Part shown: piece after piece, positions 18,029 through 26,680 of the stretch
Numbering within the stretch: position 1 is the stretch's first letter
Layout of the letters: each line of letters opens with the position of its first letter
DNA from: Parapedobacter koreensis
Lineage (GTDB): Bacteria; Bacteroidota; Bacteroidia; Sphingobacteriales; Sphingobacteriaceae
Direction of reading: 5' to 3'
DNA: 64,000 nt
Assembly: GCF_900109365.1 (NCBI RefSeq)
Contig: NZ_FNZR01000006.1
Coordinates: 1 to 64,000 of the forward strand
Translations under genes and position numbers: made by a program
Notes under the pieces: generated by a model
The model's input: the letters and a program-made list of their open reading frames with translations, nothing else
Database searches by the model: none
What the model was told of the DNA's origin: nothing

Positions 18029-18210
18029 GTGATCTATCTTATGTGATTCATTAGTTAGTCGTCAATTGCTTAATAATGTTGCACAGAAAATGGCGGGTAA
18101 CCTAAAAAATTAACGGGCTGTACCAAAAATAGGCCGCAGGTGCCGACAGGGGGAATGATTGGCAGGGCGTAAAGGAAGGTGAAGGAATGCTGGCGCGGGG
18201 CGATTATGCG

Positions 18211-18669
18211 CTAATATTCATCATTGATTTCTATCCAATGCCCATCCGGATCTTGCAGATAAAGTTGTTTGACGCCATCCACACGGATAGTTACCTGTTG
18301 TTTCTCGCCTTGCCAGTTGATGTATGGGATGTCATATTCATTGAGCCGTGCAATAAACGTATCGATGGAGGGCACACTAAAACACAGGTGTGTAGCGATG
18401 TCATGTGCTGTGATTTCTTTGGCCCCTTCAATCAAGTGCAGGTAGCTGTTGGGGCCAATCTGTAGCCAAGTGTGCTTGCCGTCATGGAAGGGTTCGGGTA
18501 CGGTATCCAATTGCAATACGTCCCGATAAAACACGGTGCTCTTGTCAAGGCGGTACACCGACAAGGCCATGTGGTTTAATACGGGATTTTTATCCTGTGC
18601 CTGTGCGGGGCGTAATACCCCAACAATGCATATGCTAATGAGTAGGCCTATTAATGTGGTACGATTCAT
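18211..18669 (-). CDS. VOC (glyoxalase/bleomycin resistance) family protein, exported
   Basis: 152 residues with a signal peptide (cleavage near AQAQ, residue 24). It is a single VOC module: LNHMALSVYRLDKSTVFYRDVLQL at the start of the domain and YLQDPDGHWIEIND at the end, with candidate metal ligands His (NHMALS) and Glu (WIEI). VOC enzymes are metal-dependent lyases, isomerases or dioxygenases; the export signal is less common. Its substrate is unknown. It is monocistronic. Confidence 0.85.
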   Translation of the reverse strand: MNRTTLIGLLISICIVGVLRPAQAQDKNPVLNHMALSVYRLDKSTVFYRDVLQLDTVPEPFHDGKHTWLQIGPNSYLHLIEGAKEITAHDIATHLCFSVPSIDTFIARLNEYDIPYINWQGEKQQVTIRVDGVKQLYLQDPDGHWIEINDEY

Positions 18670-18857
18670 AATTGCAAACTTACATAAATTGATCAGATAT
18701 GCAAGTCAAATCGGTATGTCTTGTGACCTGTTGGTATGTGAAAAATACCAATTTTTGGGTATTGATTGAGCGAGTTTTATAGCCGATCTTTATGCTGATT
18801 TTGATGTCAATGCATTTTTAGGTTAAATATGGTTAGTTTGCGAAACCCCGAAAGGGG

Positions 18858-18895
18858 AGAAAACACTGGTCGGTAGGCGTACCGGCCAGTTTTCT
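18858..18895 (+). repeat. Strong inverted repeat in the leader of the patatin-like gene
   Basis: AGAAAACACTGGTCGGTA pairs with TACCGGCCAGTTTTCT over about 16 positions, with a 4-base loop. A shorter CCCC-GAAA-GGGG hairpin lies just before it (18846-18857). Both sit 30-80 bp upstream of the start at 18926, in the same direction, and could form an attenuator or a 5' stabilising structure. They may instead be a terminator of an unseen short transcript. Confidence 0.5.
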
Positions 18896-18925
18896 AAACA
18901 CCTTTACCACGAAGTCGATGGGGCC

Positions 18926-21265
18926 ATGAAAACAAATACACTTTATCGCATCTTATCGAGGCTCTACAATACTATTAAACTTAATCTTTTTTACGTTTTG
19001 CTGTCTTTACTGGTGCCTGTGATTTTATGGAAAGTACAGATAGGGCGGGATATTGTCGTAAGCTTGGCCGAACCTGGAGGGCACAATTATGTAAATATTC
19101 CCTTATTGATAGCCTCATTTTCCTTACTGGCGCTAAGCAATTGGGTGATCCCTGTGTTGGCAATCGATATCTGGAAAGGTGTACTGGGACGGCGCATCAA
19201 AACCCAATTATTGTATCGTGGATTGGTAGCGCTGTACAATGGTCATACAGCAGGCAAAGAACAATTTCCAATCCGGTATTTCGCAAGTTTGCCGTGGGTG
19301 ATATTTTTGTATGTAGCTGCCAGTTCTTTTTTTCCTGACAGGCCTTTTATTGCCATTGCCATCATCTTACTATTGATCGCACTTGTTCTGCTGTTGGATT
19401 GGATGTACCGGGTGAAACGGGTGCCGGCAGTTTTTCAAGGCTTATGGGATAGCATGACGGAAGTAGGGGAGCATGATCGGACTAAGGCACTTCGCTACGT
19501 AACGTCCATGACCGTGCTGTTTGTGCTGTTTCTCGTCGTCGTCGGTCTTTTAGGTGCGTGGGTACAGCATAGTAGGGCAGGACTGATCGCATTGGTGATC
19601 GGTGGTAATTTTATCGGTGTCGTCGCTAATTATGCGTATATGAAGTTTGCCGAAAATGTGGATGTCCGTGCCCTTGGCATATCTTATTTTGTAAGCAAAT
19701 ACATCCACATCCTATCTCTGGTATTCATGATGACGGTAGCCATCTTGTTGCAAACCAGCAGTGCTCGTGGATGGCCGATTTCGATAGGGTTTTTCTCGCC
19801 CATCTTCGTTTTAATCATGGCTATCTCACTTTATCTTTTCCTTGCCGATGTGCTTGTCACCGCACAATTAAATATCACGTGGCTTTATAATGCCGAGCAT
19901 ACCGATGGACCGGTTTGGGTATGGTACCGGCTTGCTATACATACACTTGCCTTCGGGTTTGTGTTTTTATTTTTCTTCAATGCTATCAATTCGCACCGTA
20001 TCCACAAAAAAATGGTACAACCAGCGCGAAGTTTCAGGGCCGATACGAGACCTACGCTAACTACTTACTTCGATCATTGGGTAGACGCGCGATTGGCCGA
20101 GTCAACGGATACGTTGAATGTGTATCTCATCTCCGGCCAAGGTGGCGGATCGCGAGCCGCGGTGTGGTTTTACATGGCCATGAATTACTTGGATAGCCTG
20201 GAGAGCACCCCATCCCGGCGTTTTGCGGACCATGTGTTTTCGATTTCCACGGTGTCGGGCTCTACTTCAGGAGCGGCGATGTACTTGGCAGATCAATATT
20301 TGAATATACCTTTTCGACCCACTGCTGTGGTACCCCGTATGAAAACAATTTATGCAAGGAATTACCTTAGCAGTTCGTTTTGGGGGGTGTTAATTGGCGA
20401 TGGTTTCGAAGGGATTAAACATGAAGTGTTTGGCAGGTTGTTTGGAACACGGAAAGTTTTTCCAAAAGATAGAAATTATTATTTCCAGAAAGAGGAAATT
20501 AAAGGGTATACAGTAGCCACACCCGAACGGGATACCCATGAGATCGATGAATTTTTCAAAGGGGACTACCTCGCGTCTTATGTGATCCAATCTACTGGCA
20601 GACAAGAAATGCAGTCCGATGATTCCATAACATTCGGCACCGATCGGCCGCTTTTTTTCATTAACAGCGCGATTGTGGAAACAGGCGAACGAGGTGTATT
20701 CGCACCGGTAGATTTGGCAAGTTTCAGCCTTGGTACCGATCTCTATGGGCTGTTCAAAGCACACAATGAAGGTTACAGCATTCCGCTGATTGCCTGTGTA
20801 AACCAAAGCCAGGCGTTTCCGGTGATTAACGCATATAACTACCTTGATGGGGCAGGGCGATTGATAGACGGCGGTATCTACGAAAACTCAGGTACCGCGA
20901 CGACGCTGGAGATCTATGAAACATTGCGAAGGCACGTGGAAGCGCGGCAGGATACGTCACCTGTTATTCGGTTTGTCTGCATCAATATCGTCAATACCAA
21001 CATGGACGTTGTCAAAGAGGTTGTCGGCTTTCGCCCAGCCTCGGTACTCAATACGCTTACAGCTGCTTTCCAAAGCCCTTTTGGCGGCCACGAACAATTT
21101 AGCTATCGCAACATGCTACGGAAGGCAATCGCACCGGATATGGCCTACCCGTTTGCATTGGATCGGCCCGTGCCGCTTACGCGGATGTTGCAACCAGCCG
21201 CTATCGATACCATGTATATGGCTTTACATCGGGTAGGTGAAAGCGTAAAACGTAATTATCGTTAA
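18926..21265 (+). CDS. Membrane-anchored patatin-like phospholipase
   Basis: 779 residues. The N-terminal half (about 1-375) has some eight to ten hydrophobic membrane segments. The C-terminal part (about 385-770) is patatin-like: the oxyanion glycine loop GQGGGSRAAVW (about 405), nucleophile region STVSGSTSG with Ser444 the likely nucleophile, and catalytic Asp648 in DGGIYENSG. The VSGS form resembles the cPLA2/lysophospholipase version more than the plain GTSAG of plant patatin. It is probably an inner-membrane lipase or acyl hydrolase with its catalytic domain on one face. It is monocistronic, convergent with the PorP/SprF gene, and overlaps it by 4 bp. No partner gene is evident. Confidence 0.8.
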   Translation: MKTNTLYRILSRLYNTIKLNLFYVLLSLLVPVILWKVQIGRDIVVSLAEPGGHNYVNIPLLIASFSLLALSNWVIPVLAIDIWKGVLGRRIKTQLLYRGLVALYNGHTAGKEQFPIRYFASLPWVIFLYVAASSFFPDRPFIAIAIILLLIALVLLLDWMYRVKRVPAVFQGLWDSMTEVGEHDRTKALRYVTSMTVLFVLFLVVVGLLGAWVQHSRAGLIALVIGGNFIGVVANYAYMKFAENVDVRALGISYFVSKYIHILSLVFMMTVAILLQTSSARGWPISIGFFSPIFVLIMAISLYLFLADVLVTAQLNITWLYNAEHTDGPVWVWYRLAIHTLAFGFVFLFFFNAINSHRIHKKMVQPARSFRADTRPTLTTYFDHWVDARLAESTDTLNVYLISGQGGGSRAAVWFYMAMNYLDSLESTPSRRFADHVFSISTVSGSTSGAAMYLADQYLNIPFRPTAVVPRMKTIYARNYLSSSFWGVLIGDGFEGIKHEVFGRLFGTRKVFPKDRNYYFQKEEIKGYTVATPERDTHEIDEFFKGDYLASYVIQSTGRQEMQSDDSITFGTDRPLFFINSAIVETGERGVFAPVDLASFSLGTDLYGLFKAHNEGYSIPLIACVNQSQAFPVINAYNYLDGAGRLIDGGIYENSGTATTLEIYETLRRHVEARQDTSPVIRFVCINIVNTNMDVVKEVVGFRPASVLNTLTAAFQSPFGGHEQFSYRNMLRKAIAPDMAYPFALDRPVPLTRMLQPAAIDTMYMALHRVGESVKRNYR

Positions 21266-22269
21266 AAATAGCATCGAACCCGATCGAGCGGTCTGCCCAG
21301 CGTAAGGCCCAGCGTGACCTCATGTGAGCCATTTTGCAAACCATTGATGCGGCTGATCATGTAATCATAGGAGTATCCGATACGGAGCCTATCGGTAGCG
21401 AAGACCTGCATCACGAATGACACGGAGTTGAGTCCGCTCAAGCGGTCGCCCGTAAGGCGTTTGTAATCACGCCGAAAAGCCGAAACGCCGGTGCGTATCC
21501 CACCTCCCAACCACAGGCGTTCGTTGAAAATGAACATCGCATTGAGGTCTAAGCTCGGCGGACCGGACAGGTCATCTTTATACAACAAGCTGGGCCGCAA
21601 TGCCGTATATTCATCCAGATCGAACAGCATGCCACCAATGACATACAGATGCGCCCGGCGCCTGATGTGATCTATCGTCGTTTGATCCCACCGGAAAAGG
21701 TTGTCAGACCCCGTTGCAGCAAGCAAATCCATGACGGATATGCCTGCATACCATTTGGCATTGTGGTAGTAGACCCCGAAGCGGATATCCGGCACAAAGC
21801 TACTCACCTTACCGGGCGGGAGTACGGCGTCGCCCTCCTCCAATACGACGATTTTGGTACCATCCAAACTGTATTGGGTTACTCCGGCCCCAAGGCCAAA
21901 ACTCAGGCGCTCGGTATCCTCGCGGTCCAGCTGGATGCGGAATGCATAGTTGAGATATACCGACGTAGCCAGTTGCGGCCCGAGTTCATCGGCCAAAATT
22001 TGTACCCCTCCACCGTGGCGGCGTCTCCCGTACAGGTCAAGGAGGCCGTCAAGTGACAATAGCCCTGTCTGGGGAGCGCCATCCAAATCTACCCATTGGC
22101 TTCGAAGGCCCAGCTGGGCAAACAGTTCCTCCTTGTAACCCGCATAAGCGGGATTTACGCTCATTGAATTAAACACATACTGCGTAAACTGGATGTTTTG
22201 CTGGCCGCGCACACTACATGTTATTCCCAAGGGAACCAACAGCAACCATATCTTCCATCGTGTCTTCAT
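21262..22269 (-). CDS. PorP/SprF family type IX secretion-associated membrane protein
   Basis: 335 residues with a signal peptide ending near RGQQ. The PorP/SprF signature QYVFNSMSVNPAYAG is at the N-terminus, followed by LRSQWVDLDGAPQTGLLS, and the rest looks like an outer-membrane beta-barrel (alternating strands, GLTLGRP near the end). Family members attach or help export type-B-CTD (CHU_C) cargo through the type IX system. Here it is the last gene of an operon whose preceding gene encodes such cargo, which supports a dedicated pairing. Confidence 0.92.
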   Translation of the reverse strand: MKTRWKIWLLLVPLGITCSVRGQQNIQFTQYVFNSMSVNPAYAGYKEELFAQLGLRSQWVDLDGAPQTGLLSLDGLLDLYGRRRHGGGVQILADELGPQLATSVYLNYAFRIQLDREDTERLSFGLGAGVTQYSLDGTKIVVLEEGDAVLPPGKVSSFVPDIRFGVYYHNAKWYAGISVMDLLAATGSDNLFRWDQTTIDHIRRRAHLYVIGGMLFDLDEYTALRPSLLYKDDLSGPPSLDLNAMFIFNERLWLGGGIRTGVSAFRRDYKRLTGDRLSGLNSVSFVMQVFATDRLRIGYSYDYMISRINGLQNGSHEVTLGLTLGRPLDRVRCYF

Positions 22270-22287
22270 CGTCCTGTGTTGTTGCGT

Positions 22288-23868
22288 TTATTGCCGTTTT
22301 ACCAATACCCATCCTTTATGGATGGTTTCTACACCATCTTTCCTCAATACCAGCCGATAATAATACGTGCCATCACTCACGCCCGCGGCCCCCCAATTTT
22401 GCTGATAACTACGGCTACGGTAAACCTCGTTCCCCCAGCGGTTGAAGATGGTCAGATCCGCTGCTTCGTAGTTTTCCAGCCCCTGGATGACAAACAGATC
22501 ATTTTTGCCATCGCCATTGGGCGTCAGCGCATTCGGGATGAGCAGCTCGGCGTATGTAATCGTCATCCGTACAGTGGCAATATCCCGCTGCCCATTTTCG
22601 TCGGTGACTTCATATACAAAATCGTCCTCTCCGACAAAATAAAGATTGGACGTATAGGTGATGCTGCCATCGGTATTGACCAGGACCACACCATTTCGGG
22701 GCTGGACCACTACCCGTACGCTGGCCACTTCCAGTGGACTATCGCCGGGGCGGTCGTTTTCCAATACGACCACGGTGAGCCGTATACCTGAAGGGCCGGC
22801 CATCGCATCATCAACAGCTTCCGGCCCACGGCTATCCGACACTAGTTTGGTGAGCCAGCTGTCGTCTGCTGTTGGATGGGCAGCCGCTACCCAATCGCGC
22901 GCATGTATCCCTTGGGCAAGGCGTTGCGTATTGCCCCCCATCCAGTTGCCACTACCGGCATATTGCATCAGTTGGGCGCGAGCGTCTACATAGGCACTAC
23001 CATTGGTGACGCTGTTGTGCTGGAGGGTATATGCTGTGTATACCGCCTCGTCTGCATAAATATGCCACATGCGATCCATGCCTATTTCAGGTTGCGGGAT
23101 GCGTGAGGGGTCTATCCGGTAGTCCCGTACACTCACATGCAAGGTAGCGGAAGCGTTTGCAGGTGATAAGGTTGCCGGTGTATAGTCACCCTCTGCTATG
23201 CCGATAGGAAAGGTAAAAGGATTGGCCGAAGCATACGTCTTCACGACATGTCCAGCCACGCTATTGTTCGTCACGATCATCCGTTCGCGGGAGTAATCCC
23301 GTAGGGATCCCTCGGCACCGATGAGCAGGTCATGACCATTGAGCAAAACATCGCCGCCATCTATGGCAAAGTCAAAACGGCTATTGATATGCAATGCTGC
23401 AGCCTGCGGGCCGTCGGCGTTGTCCGTATCGTATCCCGGGTCGGCGATATCAGTGAGGATAAGATTATTCGGGTTGCGCAGTTCGATAGGTACAGCGATG
23501 GGCTCGCCATGATTACCGTCTATCCGTGTTGGACCAGTAGTCATGTCTTCATAAAACGGATTGGTGCCGGGGTCGTGTATGATGATTTTACCTGTGCCGC
23601 TGAAGCTGGCCGTAGGTGCAATCCAGATGTTGCGGCTCCAGATTTCGAGTGTGCCGTTGATGATCCAATGAGAGTTGGGCCCGAAGTAGCTGGTTTCGGC
23701 ATAGCGCAATTCTACGGTTTCCGGATCGATGACCACGGTGGAATTATCGGCAGTAGTGCTCCCGGCACCAGTCTGAGCGAGGGATGGAGAGGCAGCCAGC
23801 AATACGGTGAGGAGCCATAGCAAGGAGACGATGACTTTCCTGATCGATATTTGTGCTTGTCGGGTCAT
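22288..23868 (-). CDS. Surface protein with type IX secretion type-B sorting domain (CHU_C)
   Basis: 526 residues: a signal peptide (cleavage near SLAQ, residue 32), a large beta-rich region (about 40-345), a cadherin/Ig-like module (about 350-440, with VVLENDRPGDS and VGEDDFVYEVTDENGQRD), and a C-terminal gliding-motility-associated domain (about 441-526) with IPNALTPNGDGKNDLF and FNRWGNEVYRS. That domain directs export and surface attachment by the type IX system. It is fourth in the operon, 18 bp before porP/sprF, and is the only protein here with a recognisable sorting domain. Confidence 0.92.
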   Translation of the reverse strand: MTRQAQISIRKVIVSLLWLLTVLLAASPSLAQTGAGSTTADNSTVVIDPETVELRYAETSYFGPNSHWIINGTLEIWSRNIWIAPTASFSGTGKIIIHDPGTNPFYEDMTTGPTRIDGNHGEPIAVPIELRNPNNLILTDIADPGYDTDNADGPQAAALHINSRFDFAIDGGDVLLNGHDLLIGAEGSLRDYSRERMIVTNNSVAGHVVKTYASANPFTFPIGIAEGDYTPATLSPANASATLHVSVRDYRIDPSRIPQPEIGMDRMWHIYADEAVYTAYTLQHNSVTNGSAYVDARAQLMQYAGSGNWMGGNTQRLAQGIHARDWVAAAHPTADDSWLTKLVSDSRGPEAVDDAMAGPSGIRLTVVVLENDRPGDSPLEVASVRVVVQPRNGVVLVNTDGSITYTSNLYFVGEDDFVYEVTDENGQRDIATVRMTITYAELLIPNALTPNGDGKNDLFVIQGLENYEAADLTIFNRWGNEVYRSRSYQQNWGAAGVSDGTYYYRLVLRKDGVETIHKGWVLVKRQ

Positions 23869-23874
23869 TGTTGT

Positions 23875-25764
23875 TTATTCATCATACCATTTCACCCGTT
23901 GATAAATCATTGGGTTGGAGATGATGGCACAATTGTGCATTGATGCGTTGCTGACGTTGTTTTCTTCATTTTCGCTTTCTTCATCATCCCATTGGGAAAC
24001 TGCCGCGCTGACTGTGTAATTAGATCGGGTAGGTATGTCCGTTAGTTCCGGTGTTAGCCGGAAACGGATGGCATCTGGATGTGTAAATCCTCTTGGCAAG
24101 ACTGCCTCTGAGGGGTTGGTGAGCAGAAAAGTATGGGTGGTATCGTCATGTGATACTGTCCATCCCGAATAGTCGATGAGGGTAAGCGTAGTGCCTGGGG
24201 GATGGGTAATTGTGACAGTGACCTCCTCCTCCTCAATATCCACATCATCCGTCCCCAGATTGGACACCTGCACCGTAAACGTATTGCCATCCACATAGTC
24301 GATGCACCTTCCGTCGGCGATGATATCGCCCAAGATGAGGTCTACCCCTTCAGCATATACCGGTGTCCGTACAGAGGAAACGTTATTTAGCGTGTCCTGA
24401 TCTGTCCCTTCCGGCACATGCAGTTTCACGGTATTGACGACGTGATTGCCGGGCGGTGTTTGGCGTAACGTTCCTCTTACTTGTATCCGCCCTGTACTAT
24501 TGGCGGCGATGGATACCATTCCATCAATTATATTAGGTGTTGTTGTACTTTCTTGGATTGATGGCGTTCCTATCCAGACACCGGGGTCAAGTATGGTAAA
24601 GCCTGTAATATCAAAAGTCCCTGTCGGCCCTCCAGTCAATATGTTGCCATAAGCGTCCTTTATGGTATCTCTCAATGCGATGTTTGCGATTGGTGCGTCC
24701 GTGTCATTGACTACCTCAATGGTGTATGTAATTTTATTTTCGTTTGTCCCCGCACCTCCAGCATTCGTAGGAATCAGGAAGTCTCTATCCGCCAATTTAA
24801 CGGTTCGCAGGTTGCCCAGTGTGGTTACAAGAATATTGCGGATTTCATGGAAATTGAGACCTCCTGCTGTAGACGCAGCGAAGCCCACTTTCATCGTTGG
24901 AGGTGGAGGATCTGTAGTGCGATAGGTAACTAGTTCGTCAAAAGTGCCGCCAGGTGTTTTACTCCAGCGCACGGTAATATCGTAAAATCCAGTTCCGGTA
25001 GACATGATAGTAATTTGTACCCGCCTGTAAAAGACGTTACTTGAGGGGCGTGTATCAGTGCGTGTGTTGTAATCCACTTCATCCCGTCGACGGATTTGAT
25101 TATCGTCACCAGTTCTAATGCCTATAGGTTCATAATCAAGGAATTCGTTGGTCGTATTGGGGTTATTGGTCGTTGGCCCACGGAGGACAACAGCATTGGG
25201 CCGCATTCCTGGTCCACCAATACGGCCTTCTCCAGGATTTGCAAAGTTGCCATACGCATCGAACCCCACACCTATATACCCTCCCGCTAATCCTTGGGTT
25301 ACTTGTGGATTGCTGCTCGTGTTCGGCGCATAGCCAAGTGACCCACCGTATCCCCCCAGGCGAAAATTTGTCGTGGCATCAAAGAGAAATACGCTTAGGC
25401 CGTCAGCTCCATTATAGGTATTGTCGTTACGACTACGCCACATTTTATATTCAAAATCGACCAACACACCCATTCCTGAAGGAAATGAACGATTGATATA
25501 GGCATAACCTCTTTGATTGTTTAGATCCCGAGTTAGCCTGAGCCATCCACTGCCTACGGGGTCATCAATCCCTGAAGTAAAGTAGGCTTCCCCGCCACCA
25601 CCACCCGGCCCGCCCACCACAATATCAGGGTAGTTGTTTCCTCTTAAATCATCAATGATGGTAAACTGGGCTTTGCTGGTGTGGCAGGCCATCATACCTG
25701 TTATTGCCAGTAGGATCCATCGGTAGAAAGCCTTCGAATTAACAATGCTGATGTGTAGCTTCAT
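23875..25764 (-). CDS. L-type lectin-domain surface protein with CARDB/DUF11-like repeats
   Basis: 629 residues with a signal peptide ending near SKAQ (residue 32). Residues about 35-300 match the bacterial L-type lectin fold: DDPVGSGWLRLTRD, AYINRSFPSGMGVLVDFEY and the metal-site-like GADGLSVFLFDA, followed by GGYIGVGFDAYGNF. Two beta-sandwich repeats of the DUF11/CARDB kind follow (about 310-450 and 470-600). The protein ends ISNPMIYQRVKWYDE with no CHU_C or type-A domain. It probably binds glycans at the cell surface, in an assembly with the next gene's product. It is third in the operon, with a 6-bp gap to the CHU_C gene. Confidence 0.82.
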   Translation of the reverse strand: MKLHISIVNSKAFYRWILLAITGMMACHTSKAQFTIIDDLRGNNYPDIVVGGPGGGGGEAYFTSGIDDPVGSGWLRLTRDLNNQRGYAYINRSFPSGMGVLVDFEYKMWRSRNDNTYNGADGLSVFLFDATTNFRLGGYGGSLGYAPNTSSNPQVTQGLAGGYIGVGFDAYGNFANPGEGRIGGPGMRPNAVVLRGPTTNNPNTTNEFLDYEPIGIRTGDDNQIRRRDEVDYNTRTDTRPSSNVFYRRVQITIMSTGTGFYDITVRWSKTPGGTFDELVTYRTTDPPPPTMKVGFAASTAGGLNFHEIRNILVTTLGNLRTVKLADRDFLIPTNAGGAGTNENKITYTIEVVNDTDAPIANIALRDTIKDAYGNILTGGPTGTFDITGFTILDPGVWIGTPSIQESTTTPNIIDGMVSIAANSTGRIQVRGTLRQTPPGNHVVNTVKLHVPEGTDQDTLNNVSSVRTPVYAEGVDLILGDIIADGRCIDYVDGNTFTVQVSNLGTDDVDIEEEEVTVTITHPPGTTLTLIDYSGWTVSHDDTTHTFLLTNPSEAVLPRGFTHPDAIRFRLTPELTDIPTRSNYTVSAAVSQWDDEESENEENNVSNASMHNCAIISNPMIYQRVKWYDE

Positions 25765-25784
25765 TTGCTCTTTCCAACTTTACA

Positions 25785-26666
25785 TTAGTCTTCTTCGCCT
25801 TTGATGACAAATACAATATTCATGAAAGACATGGGGGTGCCTGGGCCGATTACCCGGTAACTTAGTACCCCGTTGTCATCGATACTTAGGCTGCCAAACA
25901 CATCTTTATCGTAGTAAGTTATATAATAATGGAGATCCGTTGCTTGAGGTAAAAATGGTATTTCATCCGGAGCACTTGGGTTTTTTACCATATCAGGGTC
26001 ACCATCTCCTGTGAATTGGTCTATGTATTCTTGATAGAGATTTCGGGTGCGTGGCGGGCCGGTTGGGTTTGGAGTAGAGGTATCAAATACGACTGATGGC
26101 ATGTAAAAGAACCGCACAAATTTGTTGGACGAGACTGATTTGAGTACACCGTTTGTTGGGTTGACCATCACAATGCGGTCGTCGTCAGGATCACCAGCCT
26201 GTAGGCCAGTGATGGCTAATGTGTTGTCTTCATCGGTGGTGATTTCGGTAGGCTTGGTAAGGTCACCGCCGAGCTTCACATGTCCTTGTGTATCTTCATA
26301 GTCTTCATCTGTTTCGATGTGCAGGCCATTGGAGACCGTGATATCTACTCGTACCCATTTTGTGCCATTATTACTATAAAATCCAGGTGTCACTGCGGTG
26401 GCGCCCGTGCCGTTTATCGCCGTGTTGTAGACGAGCATCCCGGCAACGTGTTCACCCAAAGGATTCGCCAGATTAGTGGCTTGTAGTGCAAGCCGCGGCA
26501 AGAGCAGCCCTTTATCGGTCGCCGTCAGGTCGATGACCGAATTAGGATTGGGGTTTGCTGTACCAAACCCTTGTTGGGCGTGAGCGGCATGAAGCGGTCC
26601 TAAAGAGAACAGAAGTATACCAAAACACTTGATTGCTGTTTTCATTGTATGTCTATTTGCATTCAT
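25785..26666 (-). CDS. Exported tail-fibre-like protein of unknown function
   Basis: 293 residues with a signal peptide (cleavage near AHAQQ). The segment VIDLTATDKGLLLPRLAL and then GMLVYNT and GFYSNNGTKWVRV is a common opening for Bacteroidota surface or tail-fibre-like proteins and is shared with the larger neighbouring protein. The middle contains LKLGGDL-like and DRIVMVNPTNGVLKSV phrases, also paralogous to the neighbour. No sorting domain is seen. It is second in the operon and probably an accessory surface subunit. An internal ATG at 26648 (MKTAIKCFG) may be the real start. Confidence 0.7.
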   Translation of the reverse strand: MNANRHTMKTAIKCFGILLFSLGPLHAAHAQQGFGTANPNPNSVIDLTATDKGLLLPRLALQATNLANPLGEHVAGMLVYNTAINGTGATAVTPGFYSNNGTKWVRVDITVSNGLHIETDEDYEDTQGHVKLGGDLTKPTEITTDEDNTLAITGLQAGDPDDDRIVMVNPTNGVLKSVSSNKFVRFFYMPSVVFDTSTPNPTGPPRTRNLYQEYIDQFTGDGDPDMVKNPSAPDEIPFLPQATDLHYYITYYDKDVFGSLSIDDNGVLSYRVIGPGTPMSFMNIVFVIKGEED

Positions 26667-26680
26667 CTTGTCCGATGACG

